Counted from the stretch's first letter, positions 32,739 to 42,795 are shown. The stretch: DNA of 64,000 bases from Streptomyces sp. A1136 (GCF_004795055.1 NZ_SSBJ01000001.1:186001-250000), one strand, 5' to 3'. Notes: generated from the sequence alone by a model not told the origin. Translations and numbers: made by a program.

Positions 32739-33821
32739 TTAGCGCTCGACCTCGCCCTTGATGAACTTCTCGACGTTCGCGTAAGCCTCGTCGTCGAAGT
32801 ACTGCACCGGCGGGGACTTCATGAAGTAGCTCGACGCCGACAGGATCGGGCCGCCGATGCCGCGGTCCTTGGCGATCTTCGCGGCGCGCAGCGCGTCGAT
32901 GATGACACCGGCCGAGTTCGGGGAGTCCCAAACTTCGAGCTTGTACTCGAGGTTCAGCGGGACGTCGCCGAAGGCGCGACCCTCCAGGCGGACGTAGGCC
33001 CACTTGCGGTCGTCGAGCCACGCCACGTAGTCGGAGGGACCGATGTGGACGTTCTTCTCGCCGAGCTCACGGTCGGGGATCTGCGAGGTGACGGCCTGCG
33101 TCTTGGAGATCTTCTTCGACTCGAGGCGGTCGCGCTCGAGCATGTTCTTGAAGTCCATGTTGCCGCCGACGTTGAGCTGCATGGTGCGCTCAAGACGGAC
33201 GCCGCGGTCCTCGAACAGCTTCGCCATCACGCGGTGCGTGATGGTGGCGCCGACCTGGGACTTGATGTCGTCGCCGACGATCGGGACACCGGCCTCGGTG
33301 AACTTGTCCGCCCACTCCTTGGTGCCGGCGATGAAGACCGGGAGGGCGTTGACGAAGGCGACCTTGGCGTCGATGGCGCACTGGGCGTAGAACTTCGCCG
33401 CTTCCTCGGAACCGACGGGGAGGTAGCAGATCAGGACGTCGACCTGACGGTCCTTGAGGATCTGGACCACGTCGACCGGAGCCTCGGCGGACTCCTCGAT
33501 GGTCATGCGGTAGTACTTGCCCAGGCCGTCCAGGGTGTGGCCGCGCTGCACGGTGACGCCCGTGTTCGGGACGTCACAGATCTTGATGGTGTTGTTCTCG
33601 CTGGCGCCGATGGCGTCCGAAAGGTCGAGGCCGACCTTCTTCGCGTCGACGTCGAACGCGGCGACGAACTCGACGTCACCCACGTGGTAGTCGCCGAACT
33701 GGACGTGCATCAGACCGGGGACCTTGGCCGCCGGGTCGGCGTCCTTGTAGTACTCGACGCCCTGCACCAGCGAGGCGGCGCAGTTGCCCACGCCGACGAT
33801 GGCTACGCGAACCGAACCCAT
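32739..33821 (-). CDS. ino1: Inositol-3-phosphate synthase
   Basis: This 360-residue NAD-dependent enzyme converts glucose 6-phosphate to myo-inositol phosphate. In actinobacteria the product feeds phosphatidylinositol and mycothiol. The Rossmann start is [22 protein letters not shown]. The family patterns [19 protein letters not shown] and [12 protein letters not shown] are present. The short prokaryotic form is expected here. A PadR regulator gene ends 49 bp upstream on the same strand, so the two are probably co-transcribed. A strong hairpin follows. Confidence 0.94.
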   Translation of the reverse strand: MGSVRVAIVGVGNCAASLVQGVEYYKDADPAAKVPGLMHVQFGDYHVGDVEFVAAFDVDAKKVGLDLSDAIGASENNTIKICDVPNTGVTVQRGHTLDGLGKYYRMTIEESAEAPVDVVQILKDRQVDVLICYLPVGSEEAAKFYAQCAIDAKVAFVNALPVFIAGTKEWADKFTEAGVPIVGDDIKSQVGATITHRVMAKLFEDRGVRLERTMQLNVGGNMDFKNMLERDRLESKKISKTQAVTSQIPDRELGEKNVHIGPSDYVAWLDDRKWAYVRLEGRAFGDVPLNLEYKLEVWDSPNSAGVIIDALRAAKIAKDRGIGGPILSASSYFMKSPPVQYFDDEAYANVEKFIKGEVER

Positions 33822-33870
33822 TCCGGTTGCTCCCTGTTTGTTCTCGGACGAGGCCTGCGAGATGCAGGTC

Positions 33871-34473
33871 TCACTTTGCAGTTTCGTCGGACGGACCGGG
33901 TCGTCTCTGATCCCGTCCCGCCCGCTCGCTCTCGATGAGCTCGTTCAGCCAGCGCACTTCGCGCTCCACGGATTCCATTCCGTGCCGCTGCAGCTCAAGC
34001 GTGTAGTCGTCGAGCCGCTCCCGCGTGCGTGCGAGCGAGGCGCGCATCTTCTCCAGACGCTCTTCCAGCCGGCTGCGGCGGCCCTCCAGCACACGCATCC
34101 GCACTTCTCGCTCGGTTTGCCCGAAGAAGGCGAACCGGGCGGCGAAGGACTCGTCTTCCCAGGTGTCCGGGCCGGTGTGGGAGAGGAGCTCTTCGAAGTG
34201 CTCCTTGCCCGCCGCCGTCAACCGGTAGACGATCTTGGCGCGGCGCCCCGCGAGTGACGCGGCGAGAGCGTCTTCCGGGGCGTTGCCCGGTTCTTCGATC
34301 AACCAGCCGTTGGCGACCAGCGTCTTGAGGCAGGGGTAGAGCGTCCCGTAGCTGAACGCCCTGAAGACTCCCAGTGAGGTGTTGAGCCGTTTACGCAGCT
34401 CATAACCGTGCATGGGGGACTCGCGGAGCAGACCGAGGACGGCGAACTCGAGGATGCCTGAGCGCCTGCTCAT
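33871..34473 (-). CDS. PadR family transcriptional regulator
   Basis: This 200-residue regulator has the PadR winged helix ([45 protein letters not shown]). A C-terminal helical domain of the Vir type follows ([28 protein letters not shown]) and is probably used for dimerisation. It lies directly upstream of ino1. A perfect 21-bp palindrome 38 bp before its start is the likely operator, so it probably represses itself and perhaps ino1. PadR proteins usually respond to small molecules; the ligand is unknown. Confidence 0.9.
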   Translation of the reverse strand: MSRRSGILEFAVLGLLRESPMHGYELRKRLNTSLGVFRAFSYGTLYPCLKTLVANGWLIEEPGNAPEDALAASLAGRRAKIVYRLTAAGKEHFEELLSHTGPDTWEDESFAARFAFFGQTEREVRMRVLEGRRSRLEERLEKMRASLARTRERLDDYTLELQRHGMESVEREVRWLNELIESERAGRDQRRPGPSDETAK

Positions 34474-34511
34474 CCGCCTGCCCTCCTCCGGCTCCGAGTT
34501 TATGTCGAGCT

Positions 34512-34532
34512 GATGTATCGACTCGATACATC
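34512..34532. promoter_or_regulatory. Probable PadR operator (21-bp perfect palindrome)
   Basis: GATGTATCGA and TCGATACATC are exact inverted repeats around one central C. It contains the ATGT...ACAT ends typical of PadR sites. Its position 38 bp upstream of the padR start fits autoregulation. It could also affect the divergent PBP gene 212 bp away. Confidence 0.7.
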
Positions 34533-34744
34533 CAGACGATAGAGCGGGCGGCTCGCGGCGACAAGTGGTGGGGTGGTGACCGGCGTCACATCACCAATTC
34601 GTACGATGCAAGTTGCCTGATTTGGGGTGAACTTCGGCACTGATTGGGTTTTGACCCTGCGTACTCTTTGCCGCATGACACCGGGGGAACCGGAATGCAA
34701 CCGCCGCTTCCAGGCCACTCGCCTGCCCGAGGAGTAGTCGTTCG

Positions 34745-37330
34745 ATGAGCGAGCACCGCCGCAAACCGCCGCAGCAGCCCCAAGGCGGCGGGCGTGCAGC
34801 GTCCCGCCGGGCCGCGCAGCAGCGCCCGGGCCGTGACCCCGCGGCCGGACGTGACGTCCCCATGGCCTCACGCAGCGGCCCACACGGAGGAGCCCAGCCC
34901 CCCCATGGCAGCCGGGCCGACGCGCGCAGATCCACCCAGAGAGGGCCCGCGGGCCGTGGGCGTGCGGGAGCCAAGGGTCGTCCGGACAAGCGGCTCGTCA
35001 ATTACCCGCGCTCCGACAAGGACGGCTGGCTGCGCTTCATGCCGTCCTGGAAGCTGGTGAGCGGCACGATCCTCGGCTTCTTCGCGGTGATCATCGCCGG
35101 CGCCGGCATCGGTATCGCCATGGTCAACACCCCTGACGCGAACAAGGCGGCGAAGGCGCAGAACAACGTCTTCTTCTGGGCGGACAACTCCCAGATGGTC
35201 GCCACCGGCGGTTCGATGAACCGGCAGATCGTGACCATCGACAAGATCCCCCTCTCGATGCGCAACGCCGTGATCGCGGCGGAGAACGAGAGCTTCGAGA
35301 CGGACAAGGGCGTCGACCCGATGGGCATCGCCCGCGCCGTGGTGAACATGGCCAAGGGCGGCTCGACCCAGGGTGGGTCGACCATCACCCAGCAGTACGT
35401 CAAGAACACGTTCCTGAGCTCCGACCAGACGCTGAAGCGGAAGGTGACCGAGCTCTTCATCGCGATAAAGCTCGGTGTGACGGTGGACAAGAACACGGTC
35501 CTCGCGGGCTACCTCAACACCGCCTACTACGGCCGGGACGCCTACGGCATCCAGGCCGCCGCCCGCGCGTACTTCGGCAAGGACAGCGAGAAGCTGGACC
35601 CCTCGGAGAGCGCCTTCCTGGCCTCGATGCTCAAGGGGCCCAATCTCTACAACCCGGACGGCGGCCTCGGCTCGGCGGCGACTCCGAAGCTGAACGAGGA
35701 GCGGGCCCGGCAGCGCTGGGCGTGGGTGCTGGACCGTGAGGTCGCGGTGGGCCGGATGGACCCGACCGAGCGGGCGAAGTACACGAAGTTCCCCGACCGG
35801 ATCGAAGCCGAGCAGGTCCGCAGCCTGTCCGGACAGACCGGCTACCTGGTCGACACGGCCAAGCAGTACGTCATGAAGACCTTGCACATCGGCGCCGACG
35901 ATCTGGCCCGCGGTGGCTACCAGATCCACACCACCTTCCAGAAGCCGAAGGTGGACGCGCTGTCCAAGGCCGTCGAGGACACCCGCAACGGTTTCATCGA
36001 CGAGAAGGCACGGCCCGCGACCGACACCTTCGTCCAGTTCGGCGCCGCTTCCGTCGATGTGAACACCGGCGCGATCGTGGCCCTGTACGGCGGCCCCGGC
36101 ATGGACAAGAAGTACTTCAACAACAACGCCAACACCAGCGGCGTCCCGGTCGGCTCGACCTGGAAGCCGTACGTGCTGGCGGCGGCGATGGAGTACGGCA
36201 CGAAGAAGTCCAAGGGCGAGGGCATCTCGGCCGACAGCAAGTACAACGCCAATGACATGACGGTGATCAACGACCGGGACGGCAAGCCGCTGCTGGGCAA
36301 GGACGGCACGCCGTTCAGGCAGAAGAACGAGAGCGAACGGGCCTACGGCTACGTGACGCTGAACGAGGCGATGGAGAAGTCCATCAACGTCCCGTTCGCC
36401 CAGCTCGTCTTCGACGTCGGTCACAGCAAGGTCCGGGACGTGGCCGCGTCCACCGGCATCCTCAAGGATTCCATGGACCCGAACGACAACGCCTCCTTCG
36501 CCCTGGGTACCTCGACGCCCAGCGCCATCCGGATGGCCGACTCCTACGCCACCTTCGCCGCCTCGGGCACCCACCACGAGCCCTACTCGGTCACCAAGGT
36601 CGAGAAGAACGGCACGGAGCTGCCCGGGTTCGAGGCGCCCAAGCCGCAGCGCGCCATGGACAACTCGGTCGCGGACAACATCACCAAGGTGCTCAAGAAC
36701 GTCGTCGAGAGCCCCGAGGGAACCGGCAACAAGGCCAAGAAGCTGGGACGGCCCGTGGCCGGCAAGACCGGTACGACGGACAAGAACAAGTCGGCCTGGT
36801 TCGTCGGCTACACCCCGCAGCTCTCCACCGCGGTGACCCTGTTCCGCAGCGACCCGAGCAAGCCGGACCAGGGACTGCAGTCCATGAACGGCGTCGGCAA
36901 CATCGACTCGATCCACGGTGGTGACATCCCCGCCACCATCTGGACCGAGTACATGAAGGAAGCGCTCAAGGGGGCTCCGGTCAAGGACTTCCCCGAAGCC
37001 GAGGACGTCGGTGTGGTCGCGGACGCCGCAGGAGCCCCCACCCCGACTCCGGCGGCGCCCTCCCCCTCCGCCTCCGCGTCCCAGTCCACCCCTCCGGCGA
37101 GCCCCTCGGCGTCGGTCTCCCCGTCCCCCTCGAAGGGCGGCAAGCCGACCTGCCAGCCGTGGAAGCTGTGCCCCCCGGACCCCAGCGGGGGCACGGACAC
37201 GGGCACCAGCAGCGGCGTCGACGGCGGACCGAACGGCGGCACCTCCGGATCGCCGTCACCGCCCCCCACCGGCAAACCGGGTCGCCCGGGCGGCACCAGC
37301 TGGGGCACCAGCCTCGGCACCGGGGGCTGA
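34745..37330 (+). CDS. Class A penicillin-binding protein (transglycosylase/transpeptidase)
   Basis: This 861-residue wall polymerase has a ~100-residue basic, disordered cytoplasmic leader and a membrane anchor near residues 103-125. The GT51 domain has ENESFETDKGVDPMGIARA and GGSTITQQYVKN near residue 212. The transpeptidase domain has the SxxK motif STWK near residue 472, SIN near 545 and KTGTT near 674. A long Pro/Ser/Gly-rich extracellular tail (about residues 755-861) follows, including one pair of cysteines (CQPWKLCPP). It polymerises glycan strands and cross-links stem peptides. The start has CGAGGAG upstream. Its neighbours FemX and the racemase-like gene suit a wall-assembly cluster. 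Confidence 0.93.
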   Translation: MSEHRRKPPQQPQGGGRAASRRAAQQRPGRDPAAGRDVPMASRSGPHGGAQPPHGSRADARRSTQRGPAGRGRAGAKGRPDKRLVNYPRSDKDGWLRFMPSWKLVSGTILGFFAVIIAGAGIGIAMVNTPDANKAAKAQNNVFFWADNSQMVATGGSMNRQIVTIDKIPLSMRNAVIAAENESFETDKGVDPMGIARAVVNMAKGGSTQGGSTITQQYVKNTFLSSDQTLKRKVTELFIAIKLGVTVDKNTVLAGYLNTAYYGRDAYGIQAAARAYFGKDSEKLDPSESAFLASMLKGPNLYNPDGGLGSAATPKLNEERARQRWAWVLDREVAVGRMDPTERAKYTKFPDRIEAEQVRSLSGQTGYLVDTAKQYVMKTLHIGADDLARGGYQIHTTFQKPKVDALSKAVEDTRNGFIDEKARPATDTFVQFGAASVDVNTGAIVALYGGPGMDKKYFNNNANTSGVPVGSTWKPYVLAAAMEYGTKKSKGEGISADSKYNANDMTVINDRDGKPLLGKDGTPFRQKNESERAYGYVTLNEAMEKSINVPFAQLVFDVGHSKVRDVAASTGILKDSMDPNDNASFALGTSTPSAIRMADSYATFAASGTHHEPYSVTKVEKNGTELPGFEAPKPQRAMDNSVADNITKVLKNVVESPEGTGNKAKKLGRPVAGKTGTTDKNKSAWFVGYTPQLSTAVTLFRSDPSKPDQGLQSMNGVGNIDSIHGGDIPATIWTEYMKEALKGAPVKDFPEAEDVGVVADAAGAPTPTPAAPSPSASASQSTPPASPSASVSPSPSKGGKPTCQPWKLCPPDPSGGTDTGTSSGVDGGPNGGTSGSPSPPPTGKPGRPGGTSWGTSLGTGG

Positions 37331-37350
37331 CCCCCTCCGCGCTCGAATCC

Positions 37351-37385
37351 ACGAGGGCCGTCGCACACCGTGCGGCGGCCCTCGT
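37351..37385 (+). terminator. Hairpin after the PBP gene
   Basis: ACGAGGGCCG(T)CGCA pairs with TGCG(G)CGGCCCTCGT over 37351-37385, 20 bp past the PBP stop. The GT87 start follows 32 bp later. Confidence 0.7.
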
Positions 37386-37417
37386 GCGTGCCGGGCGCGG
37401 TACGGCAGGATGAGCCC

Positions 37418-38878
37418 ATGACCAAGGTGCACGAGGACCGGCCCGTTCTGCCGACCCAGCAGGACGAGGTCGCCGCCGCCGGCAGCGAGCTCATCGGCGG
37501 CCCGTTCGGCCGCCACGCCCGGCTGGGCGCCCACTGGCTGACCCCTGTACGCGTCGTGGTCCTCGTCGCGCTGGGCATGTTCGCGCTCGGCATGGTCCAG
37601 AAGGTGCCGTGCTACGACTGGGCCTGGTTCCGCGGAGCCGGCTCCCAGTACACCCACGCCTGCTACTCCGACATCCCGCACCTGTACGTGGTTCGGGGCT
37701 TCGCGGACGGCCTCACCCCCTACTGGGACCGGCTCCCGGGCGACATGGAGTACCTGGAGTACCCGGTCCTCACCGGGCTCTTCATGCAGATCGCCTCATG
37801 GCTGACCCCAGGCAGCGGCTCGATGCAGCACCGCGAGCAGATGTACTGGATGGTCAACGCGGGGATGCTGATGATCTGCGCGGCAGTCATCGCCGTGTGC
37901 GTCGCCCGTACTCACCGTCGTCGGCCGTGGGACGCCCTGCTGCTCGCCCTGGCACCCGCCTTCGCGCTCACCGCGACGATCAACTGGGACCTGTTGGCCC
38001 TCGCCCTGACCGCCGTCGCGATGCTGATGTGGTCCCGCGGCCGCACCGTGCTCTTCGGGGTGTTCGTCGGGCTGGCCACCGCGGCCAAGCTCTACCCGGT
38101 ACTGCTGCTCGGCGCGCTGTTCGTCCTCTGCCTGAGGGCCGGTAAGTGGCGGGCCTTCGGCGCCGCCGCGGCCGGGACGGTCGGCGCGTGGCTCGTGGTG
38201 AACCTTCCGGTCATGTACTTCGCCTGGGACGGCTGGAAGAAGTTCTACACCTTCAGCCAGGAGCGACCGATCGACTTCGGTTCGGTGTGGCTGCTGATCT
38301 CCCAGCGGTCCGGAAACCCCCTGACCGACGCGAACACCTACGCCACCTGTCTCACGCTGCTGCTGTGCGCCGGCATCGGGCTGCTCACCCTCAAGGCACC
38401 CCGCAGGCCGCGCTTCGCGCAACTCGCCTTCCTGGTCGTCGCGGCTTTCATCCTGGCCAACAAGGTGTACTCGCCGCAGTACGTACTGTGGCTGATCCCC
38501 CTCGCGGCGCTCGCCCGTCCGCGCTGGCGGGACTTCCTGATCTGGCAGGCGGGCGAAGTCCTGTACTTCCTCGGGATCTGGTTCTACCTGGCCTACACGA
38601 CGAGCGGCGAGAAGCACCAGGGCCTGCCGGTCGAGGGGTACCAGCTGGCGATCGTCCTCCACCTGCTGGCGACCCTCTACCTCTGCGCGGTGGTCGTACG
38701 GGACATCCTGCTGCCCGAGCGGGACGTCGTACGGCGCGACGGCTCGGACGACCCCTCCGGCGGGGTCCTGGACGGGGCGCGCGACGTCTTCACGCTGTCC
38801 GACGCCGCGAGGGCGCCGCATGACGCGACGCCCTCGGAGGCACAACGGGTGGAGTGGGGCGTCAGCCCCCGGCGCTGA
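37418..38878 (+). CDS. Glycosyltransferase family 87 membrane protein
   Basis: This 486-residue protein has about 10 membrane segments. The ATG at 37418 (MTKVHEDRPVLPTQQDE) has AGGA upstream. The GT87 pattern GLATAAKLYPVLLLGALFVL is present, as is a polar loop after the first span with YDWAWFRGAG and ECF-type aromatic residues. GT87 enzymes, including mycobacterial PimE, are polyprenol-phosphate-mannose-dependent mannosyltransferases acting outside the membrane. The acceptor here is unknown. It follows the PBP gene and converges on the racemase-like gene with a 7-bp gap. Confidence 0.78.
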   Translation: MTKVHEDRPVLPTQQDEVAAAGSELIGGPFGRHARLGAHWLTPVRVVVLVALGMFALGMVQKVPCYDWAWFRGAGSQYTHACYSDIPHLYVVRGFADGLTPYWDRLPGDMEYLEYPVLTGLFMQIASWLTPGSGSMQHREQMYWMVNAGMLMICAAVIAVCVARTHRRRPWDALLLALAPAFALTATINWDLLALALTAVAMLMWSRGRTVLFGVFVGLATAAKLYPVLLLGALFVLCLRAGKWRAFGAAAAGTVGAWLVVNLPVMYFAWDGWKKFYTFSQERPIDFGSVWLLISQRSGNPLTDANTYATCLTLLLCAGIGLLTLKAPRRPRFAQLAFLVVAAFILANKVYSPQYVLWLIPLAALARPRWRDFLIWQAGEVLYFLGIWFYLAYTTSGEKHQGLPVEGYQLAIVLHLLATLYLCAVVVRDILLPERDVVRRDGSDDPSGGVLDGARDVFTLSDAARAPHDATPSEAQRVEWGVSPRR

Positions 38879-38885
38879 GCAGGGC

Positions 38886-39917
38886 TCAGGCGTCGACCAC
38901 CCGGTCGAACTGCGTGGTGGTGTGGCGCAGGTGCGCCACCAGCTCGTCACCCACCTTGGGCTCCGTGGCGTCGGAGGGCACGAACAGGATCGACACCTGC
39001 ATGTGCGGGGGCTCCGCGAACCATCGCTGCTTGCCCGCCCAGACGAACGGCGACAGGTTGCGGTTGACGGTCGCGAGGCCGGCCCGTGCGACGCCCTTGG
39101 CGCGCGGCATCACCCCGTGCAGGGCCTTGGGGGCCTCCAGGCCCACCCCGTGCGAGGTACCGCCGGCGACCACGACGAGCCAACCGTCCGAGGCGGCCTT
39201 CTGCTGGCGGTAGCCGAACCGGTCCCCCTTCGCCACGCGCGTGACGTCCAGGACGGCGCCGCGGTACTGGGTCGCCTCGTGGTCACCCAGCCACAGCCGG
39301 GTGCCGATGCGGGCCCTGAAACGGGTCTGCGGGAACTGCTGCCGGAGCCGGGCCAGCTCTTCGGCCCGCAGGTGGCTCACGAACATCGTGTGCAGCGGAA
39401 GTCGCGCCGCGCGCAGCCGGTCCATCCAGCCGATGACCTCCTCGACGGCATCCGAGCCGTCCGGTCGGTCGAGCGGAAGGTGCAGGGCGAAGCCCTCCAG
39501 ACGCACGTCCTCGATCGCCGACTGGAGCAGACCCAGGTCCTGCTCGGAGACACCGTGGCGGCGCATGGAACTCATGCACTCGATGACGACGCGGGCGCCG
39601 ACCAAGCCGCGCACCCCGTCCACCGAGGACACCGACCTGATCACGCGGTCCGGCAGCGGCACCGGCTCCTCGCCCCGCCGGAACGGCGTGAGGACGAGCA
39701 GGTCGCCGCCGAACCAGTCCTTGATACTCGCGGCCTCGTACGTCGTGCCGACGGCCAGGACGTCGGCGCCCATCCGGGTCGCCTCCTCGCACAGCCGCTC
39801 GTGGCCGAAGCCGTAGCCGTTGCCCTTGCAGACCGGGATCACGTCGGGGAACTGGTCCGCGATCTGCTTCTGGTGCGCACGCCAGCGCGCGGTGTCGACG
39901 TAGAGCGTGAGCGCCAT
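38886..39917 (-). CDS. Alanine racemase-like PLP protein
   Basis: This 343-residue protein has the fold-type III PLP barrel of alanine racemase. The PLP lysine pattern VIPVCKGNGYGFGHERL near residue 30 corresponds to VKANAYGHG of Alr. The C-terminal domain diverges. The usual GYGDGYPR region with the catalytic tyrosine is replaced by KGDRFGYRQQ, and the protein is shorter than typical Alr (~370-390). It may therefore act on another substrate or be regulatory. It lies 70 bp downstream of femX on the same strand, a pairing seen across Streptomyces, which suggests a wall-precursor role. I assign the fold confidently but not the reaction. Confidence 0.7.
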   Translation of the reverse strand: MALTLYVDTARWRAHQKQIADQFPDVIPVCKGNGYGFGHERLCEEATRMGADVLAVGTTYEAASIKDWFGGDLLVLTPFRRGEEPVPLPDRVIRSVSSVDGVRGLVGARVVIECMSSMRRHGVSEQDLGLLQSAIEDVRLEGFALHLPLDRPDGSDAVEEVIGWMDRLRAARLPLHTMFVSHLRAEELARLRQQFPQTRFRARIGTRLWLGDHEATQYRGAVLDVTRVAKGDRFGYRQQKAASDGWLVVVAGGTSHGVGLEAPKALHGVMPRAKGVARAGLATVNRNLSPFVWAGKQRWFAEPPHMQVSILFVPSDATEPKVGDELVAHLRHTTTQFDRVVDA

Positions 39918-39987
39918 GCCCGTCCGGAACCTCTCCGATAAGCCGCTGGGTGCGGCGGTGCTGTGTATGTGGATGGGGCGGGTGCCG

Positions 39988-41106
39988 TCAGCGGCGCGAC
40001 ATGTAGATGTCGAGCGCCTTGTGCAGCACCTTGTTCAGCGGGAAGTCCCACTCGCCCACGTACTCGACCGCCTCGCCGCCGGTGCCGACCTTGAACTGGA
40101 TCAGACCGAACAGGTGATCGTTCTCGTCCAGGGTGTCACTGATTCCGCGCAGGTCGTAGACGCTCGCACCGAGCGCGTACGAGTCGCGCAGCATGCGCCA
40201 CTGCATCGCGTTCGAGGGGCGGACCTCGCGCTTGTGGTTGGCGGAGGCGCCGTAGGAGTACCAGACGTGCTGGCCGACCGTGAGCATCGTGGCGGCGGCC
40301 AGCGGCTCCCCCTCGTGCGTCGCGATGTACAGGCGCATGCGGTTGGGGTCCTCGGAGTTGAGGGCCGTCCACTGGCGCTGGAAGTAGCTGAGCGGGCGCG
40401 GGCGGAACTTGTCGCGCTCGGCCGTGATCTCGTACAGGTGCTGCCAGGTCGGGAGGTCGTCGTAACCACCCTGGACGACCTCGACACCGGCCTTCTCGGC
40501 CTTCTTGATGTTGCGGCGCCACAGCTGGTTGAAGCCCTTGAGGACATCGTCCAGCGAGCGGTTGGCCAGGGGAACCTGGAAGACGTAGCGGGGCTGGACG
40601 TCCCCGAAGCCGGCGCCCCCGTCCTCTGCCTGCTGCCAGCCCATCCGGCGCAGCTTGTCGGACACCTCGAAGGCGCGGGGCTCGATGACCGAAGCCTCCA
40701 CGTCGCGCAGGCGCTTGACGTCCGGGTCCTGGATGCCGGCCTTGATGGCGGCGGCGTTCCAACGACGGATGACGACGGGCGGACCCATCTTCACCGTGAA
40801 GGCACCCTGCTGCTTGAGGTGGGCCAGCATCGGCTGGAGCCATTCCTCCAGATTCGGGGCGTACCAGTTGATGACGGGGCCCTCGGGCAGGTACGCCAGG
40901 TACCGCTTCACCTTGGGCAGCTGGCGGTACAACACGAGTGCGGCACCGACGAGTTCGCCGGATGCGTCGAACCAACCGAGGTTCTCCGAACGCCACTCGT
41001 TCTTGACGTCGGCCCACGCCGGGACCTGGCAGTGGCTAGCCGAGGGCAGGCTCTGGAGGTAACCCAGATGCTGCTCTCGGCTGATGGTCCTCAGGGACAG
41101 GCTCAT
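39988..41106 (-). CDS. femX: FemX-type aminoacyltransferase (lipid II glycyltransferase)
   Basis: This 372-residue FemABX protein consists of two GNAT-like halves. It contains VKMGPPVVIRRW, the long helical arm region FNQLWRRNIKKAEKAGVEVVQGGYDD, and the C-terminal NAMQWRMLRDSYALGASVYDLRGISDTLDENDHLFGLIQFKVGTGG. In Streptomyces, FemX adds the first glycine to the LL-diaminopimelate of lipid II, forming the cross-bridge using Gly-tRNA. The GTG/ATG-proximal N-terminus MSLSLRTISREQHLGYLQSLP is normal. It sits in a cluster with the PBP, GT87 and racemase-like genes. Confidence 0.93.
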   Translation of the reverse strand: MSLSLRTISREQHLGYLQSLPSASHCQVPAWADVKNEWRSENLGWFDASGELVGAALVLYRQLPKVKRYLAYLPEGPVINWYAPNLEEWLQPMLAHLKQQGAFTVKMGPPVVIRRWNAAAIKAGIQDPDVKRLRDVEASVIEPRAFEVSDKLRRMGWQQAEDGGAGFGDVQPRYVFQVPLANRSLDDVLKGFNQLWRRNIKKAEKAGVEVVQGGYDDLPTWQHLYEITAERDKFRPRPLSYFQRQWTALNSEDPNRMRLYIATHEGEPLAAATMLTVGQHVWYSYGASANHKREVRPSNAMQWRMLRDSYALGASVYDLRGISDTLDENDHLFGLIQFKVGTGGEAVEYVGEWDFPLNKVLHKALDIYMSRR

Positions 41107-41245
41107 GCGGGGTGCTCCTCCGGCGGCTTCGCTGGCTATGGCGCGAAGCCTACTGCGACGGGGGCGCCACCCTTGTGGGGGACGGGCCGGGCCCGGGCCT
41201 TCGGTGGCCGGCGCCCCCCTCGCGGAGGTATCCCGGGCAATGGGC

Positions 41246-41551
41246 CTAGCCGCCGAAGAGGCCGCCGTGTGCCATGCCGAGGTAGAAGCCCACGGCCGAG
41301 GCGCCGAGCCCGATGATCAGCGCGAAGCGCTCACGCGTCGTCTCCGAGATGAATTGGCCGTACGCGCCGGTCAGGATCCCGATCAGCCCCGTCCACGAGG
41401 CGAGGAGGTGCAGATTGTCGAAGAACCCCGTGATGAACGCCACCATGCCGAGGATCACGGTGGCCGCCATCAGGGTGTCCTGGAGCGGATGGGGCTTGCC
41501 GTCGGTCGCGAAGAGCGAGATGGAGGACTGGGGTCGCATTGCCTGTGCCAT
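41246..41551 (-). CDS. Small hydrophobic membrane protein
   Basis: This 101-residue protein starts at the ATG at 41551, preceded by AGGAGGTG. It has three hydrophobic stretches: TLMAATVILGMVAFITGFF, LLASWTGLIGILTGAYGQF and FALIIGLGASAVGFYLGM. The N-terminal ~25 residues are polar. It is conserved between femX and rpsF in Streptomyces; no function is known to me. Its strong ribosome site indicates a real gene. Confidence 0.8.
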   Translation of the reverse strand: MAQAMRPQSSISLFATDGKPHPLQDTLMAATVILGMVAFITGFFDNLHLLASWTGLIGILTGAYGQFISETTRERFALIIGLGASAVGFYLGMAHGGLFGG

Positions 41552-41801
41552 CGGAAGGCACCTCCTGGCTGCCGCAGAGCGGTGCGACGGGCCCGCCTCC
41601 GGAGAGCCGGGGGCATAGCACCGTGCACACCCTATGGATACAGAGTGTGGCCTCCTCCTGCCGGATTTCAACCGGAAGGAGTCGAGCAGGTAGTCTGTAC
41701 GGTCTGCGCGGTGTCTGCTCTGCGGACGCCGTGCGCACGCATCACGACCCTCCTGCCACGGAACGACCGTGGCCGCTGAGTCCAAAGGAGGTGGGTTCCA
41801 C

Positions 41802-42092
41802 ATGCGTCACTACGAAGTGATGGTCATCCTCGACCCCGATCTCGAGGAGCGCGCTGTCTCCCCGCTGATCGAGAACTTCCTCTCCGTCGTCCGTGAGGGC
41901 AACGGAAAGGTCGAGAAGGTCGACACCTGGGGCCGTCGTCGTCTCGCTTACGAGATCAAGAAGAAGCCCGAGGGCATCTACTCGGTCATCGACCTCCAGG
42001 CCGAGCCTGCGGTCGTCAAGGAGCTTGACCGACAGATGAACCTGAACGAGTCGGTTCTCCGGACCAAGGTCCTTCGCCCCGAGACCCACTGA
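41802..42092 (+). CDS. rpsF: 30S ribosomal protein S6
   Basis: This 96-residue small-subunit protein begins [19 protein letters not shown] and contains [25 protein letters not shown], the S6 signature. It binds 16S rRNA as a heterodimer with S18, encoded two genes downstream. The ATG at 41802 has an exceptionally strong AAAGGAGGTGG. It heads the rpsF-ssb-rpsR-rplI operon. Confidence 0.97.
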   Translation: MRHYEVMVILDPDLEERAVSPLIENFLSVVREGNGKVEKVDTWGRRRLAYEIKKKPEGIYSVIDLQAEPAVVKELDRQMNLNESVLRTKVLRPETH

Positions 42093-42164
42093 ACTTCGGT
42101 TCAGCGGTAATCGGGACCGAGTAGCACAGCAGCCCAGCAGCAATCCCCGCCGAGAGGTTCATCC

Positions 42165-42752
42165 ATGGCAGGCGAGACCGTCATCACGGTCGTCGGCAAT
42201 CTCGTCGACGACCCCGAGCTGCGCTTCACCCCCTCGGGTGCGGCGGTCGCGAAGTTCCGTGTCGCGTCCACTCCCCGCATCTTCGACAAGCAGACCAATG
42301 AGTGGAAGGACGGCGAAGGCCTGTTCCTGACCTGCTCGGTCTGGCGTCAGGCGGCGGAGAACGTCGCCGAGTCCCTTCAGCGGGGCATGCGCGTCATCGT
42401 GCAGGGCCGGCTGAAGCAGCGGTCGTACGAGGACCGTGAGGGTGTCAAGCGCACGGTCTACGAGCTGGACGTCGAGGAAGTCGGCCCCAGCCTCAAGAGC
42501 GCCACGGCCAAGGTCGCCAAGACCACGGGCCGCGGTGGCCAGGGTGGATACGGCGGCGGTCAGCCTCAGGGCGGCGGCGGCAACTGGGGCGGAGCCCCCA
42601 GCGGCGGCGCACCTCAGGGCGGCGGAGCTCCCTCCGACGACCCGTGGGCGTCCAGCGCGCCGGCCGGTGGCCAGCAGCAGGGCGGCGGGGGCGGCTGGGG
42701 CGGAAGCTCCGGCGGTTCCGGCGGTGGCTACTCGGACGAGCCTCCCTTCTAG
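42165..42752 (+). CDS. ssb: Single-stranded DNA-binding protein
   Basis: This 195-residue SSB has an OB-fold ([35 protein letters not shown]). A Gly/Gln-rich flexible linker of ~75 residues follows, ending in the partner-binding tail DEPPF, a variant of the usual DDDIPF tip. It protects single-stranded DNA at the fork and recruits repair and primosome proteins. Being between S6 and S18 it is expressed with ribosomal proteins. A second ssb paralogue is usual in Streptomyces but is outside this window. Confidence 0.97.
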   Translation: MAGETVITVVGNLVDDPELRFTPSGAAVAKFRVASTPRIFDKQTNEWKDGEGLFLTCSVWRQAAENVAESLQRGMRVIVQGRLKQRSYEDREGVKRTVYELDVEEVGPSLKSATAKVAKTTGRGGQGGYGGGQPQGGGGNWGGAPSGGAPQGGGAPSDDPWASSAPAGGQQQGGGGGWGGSSGGSGGGYSDEPPF

Positions 42753-42795
42753 GGCAGCTCGAACCCCCACTTCTTGATTTCACAGGAGAGACACA

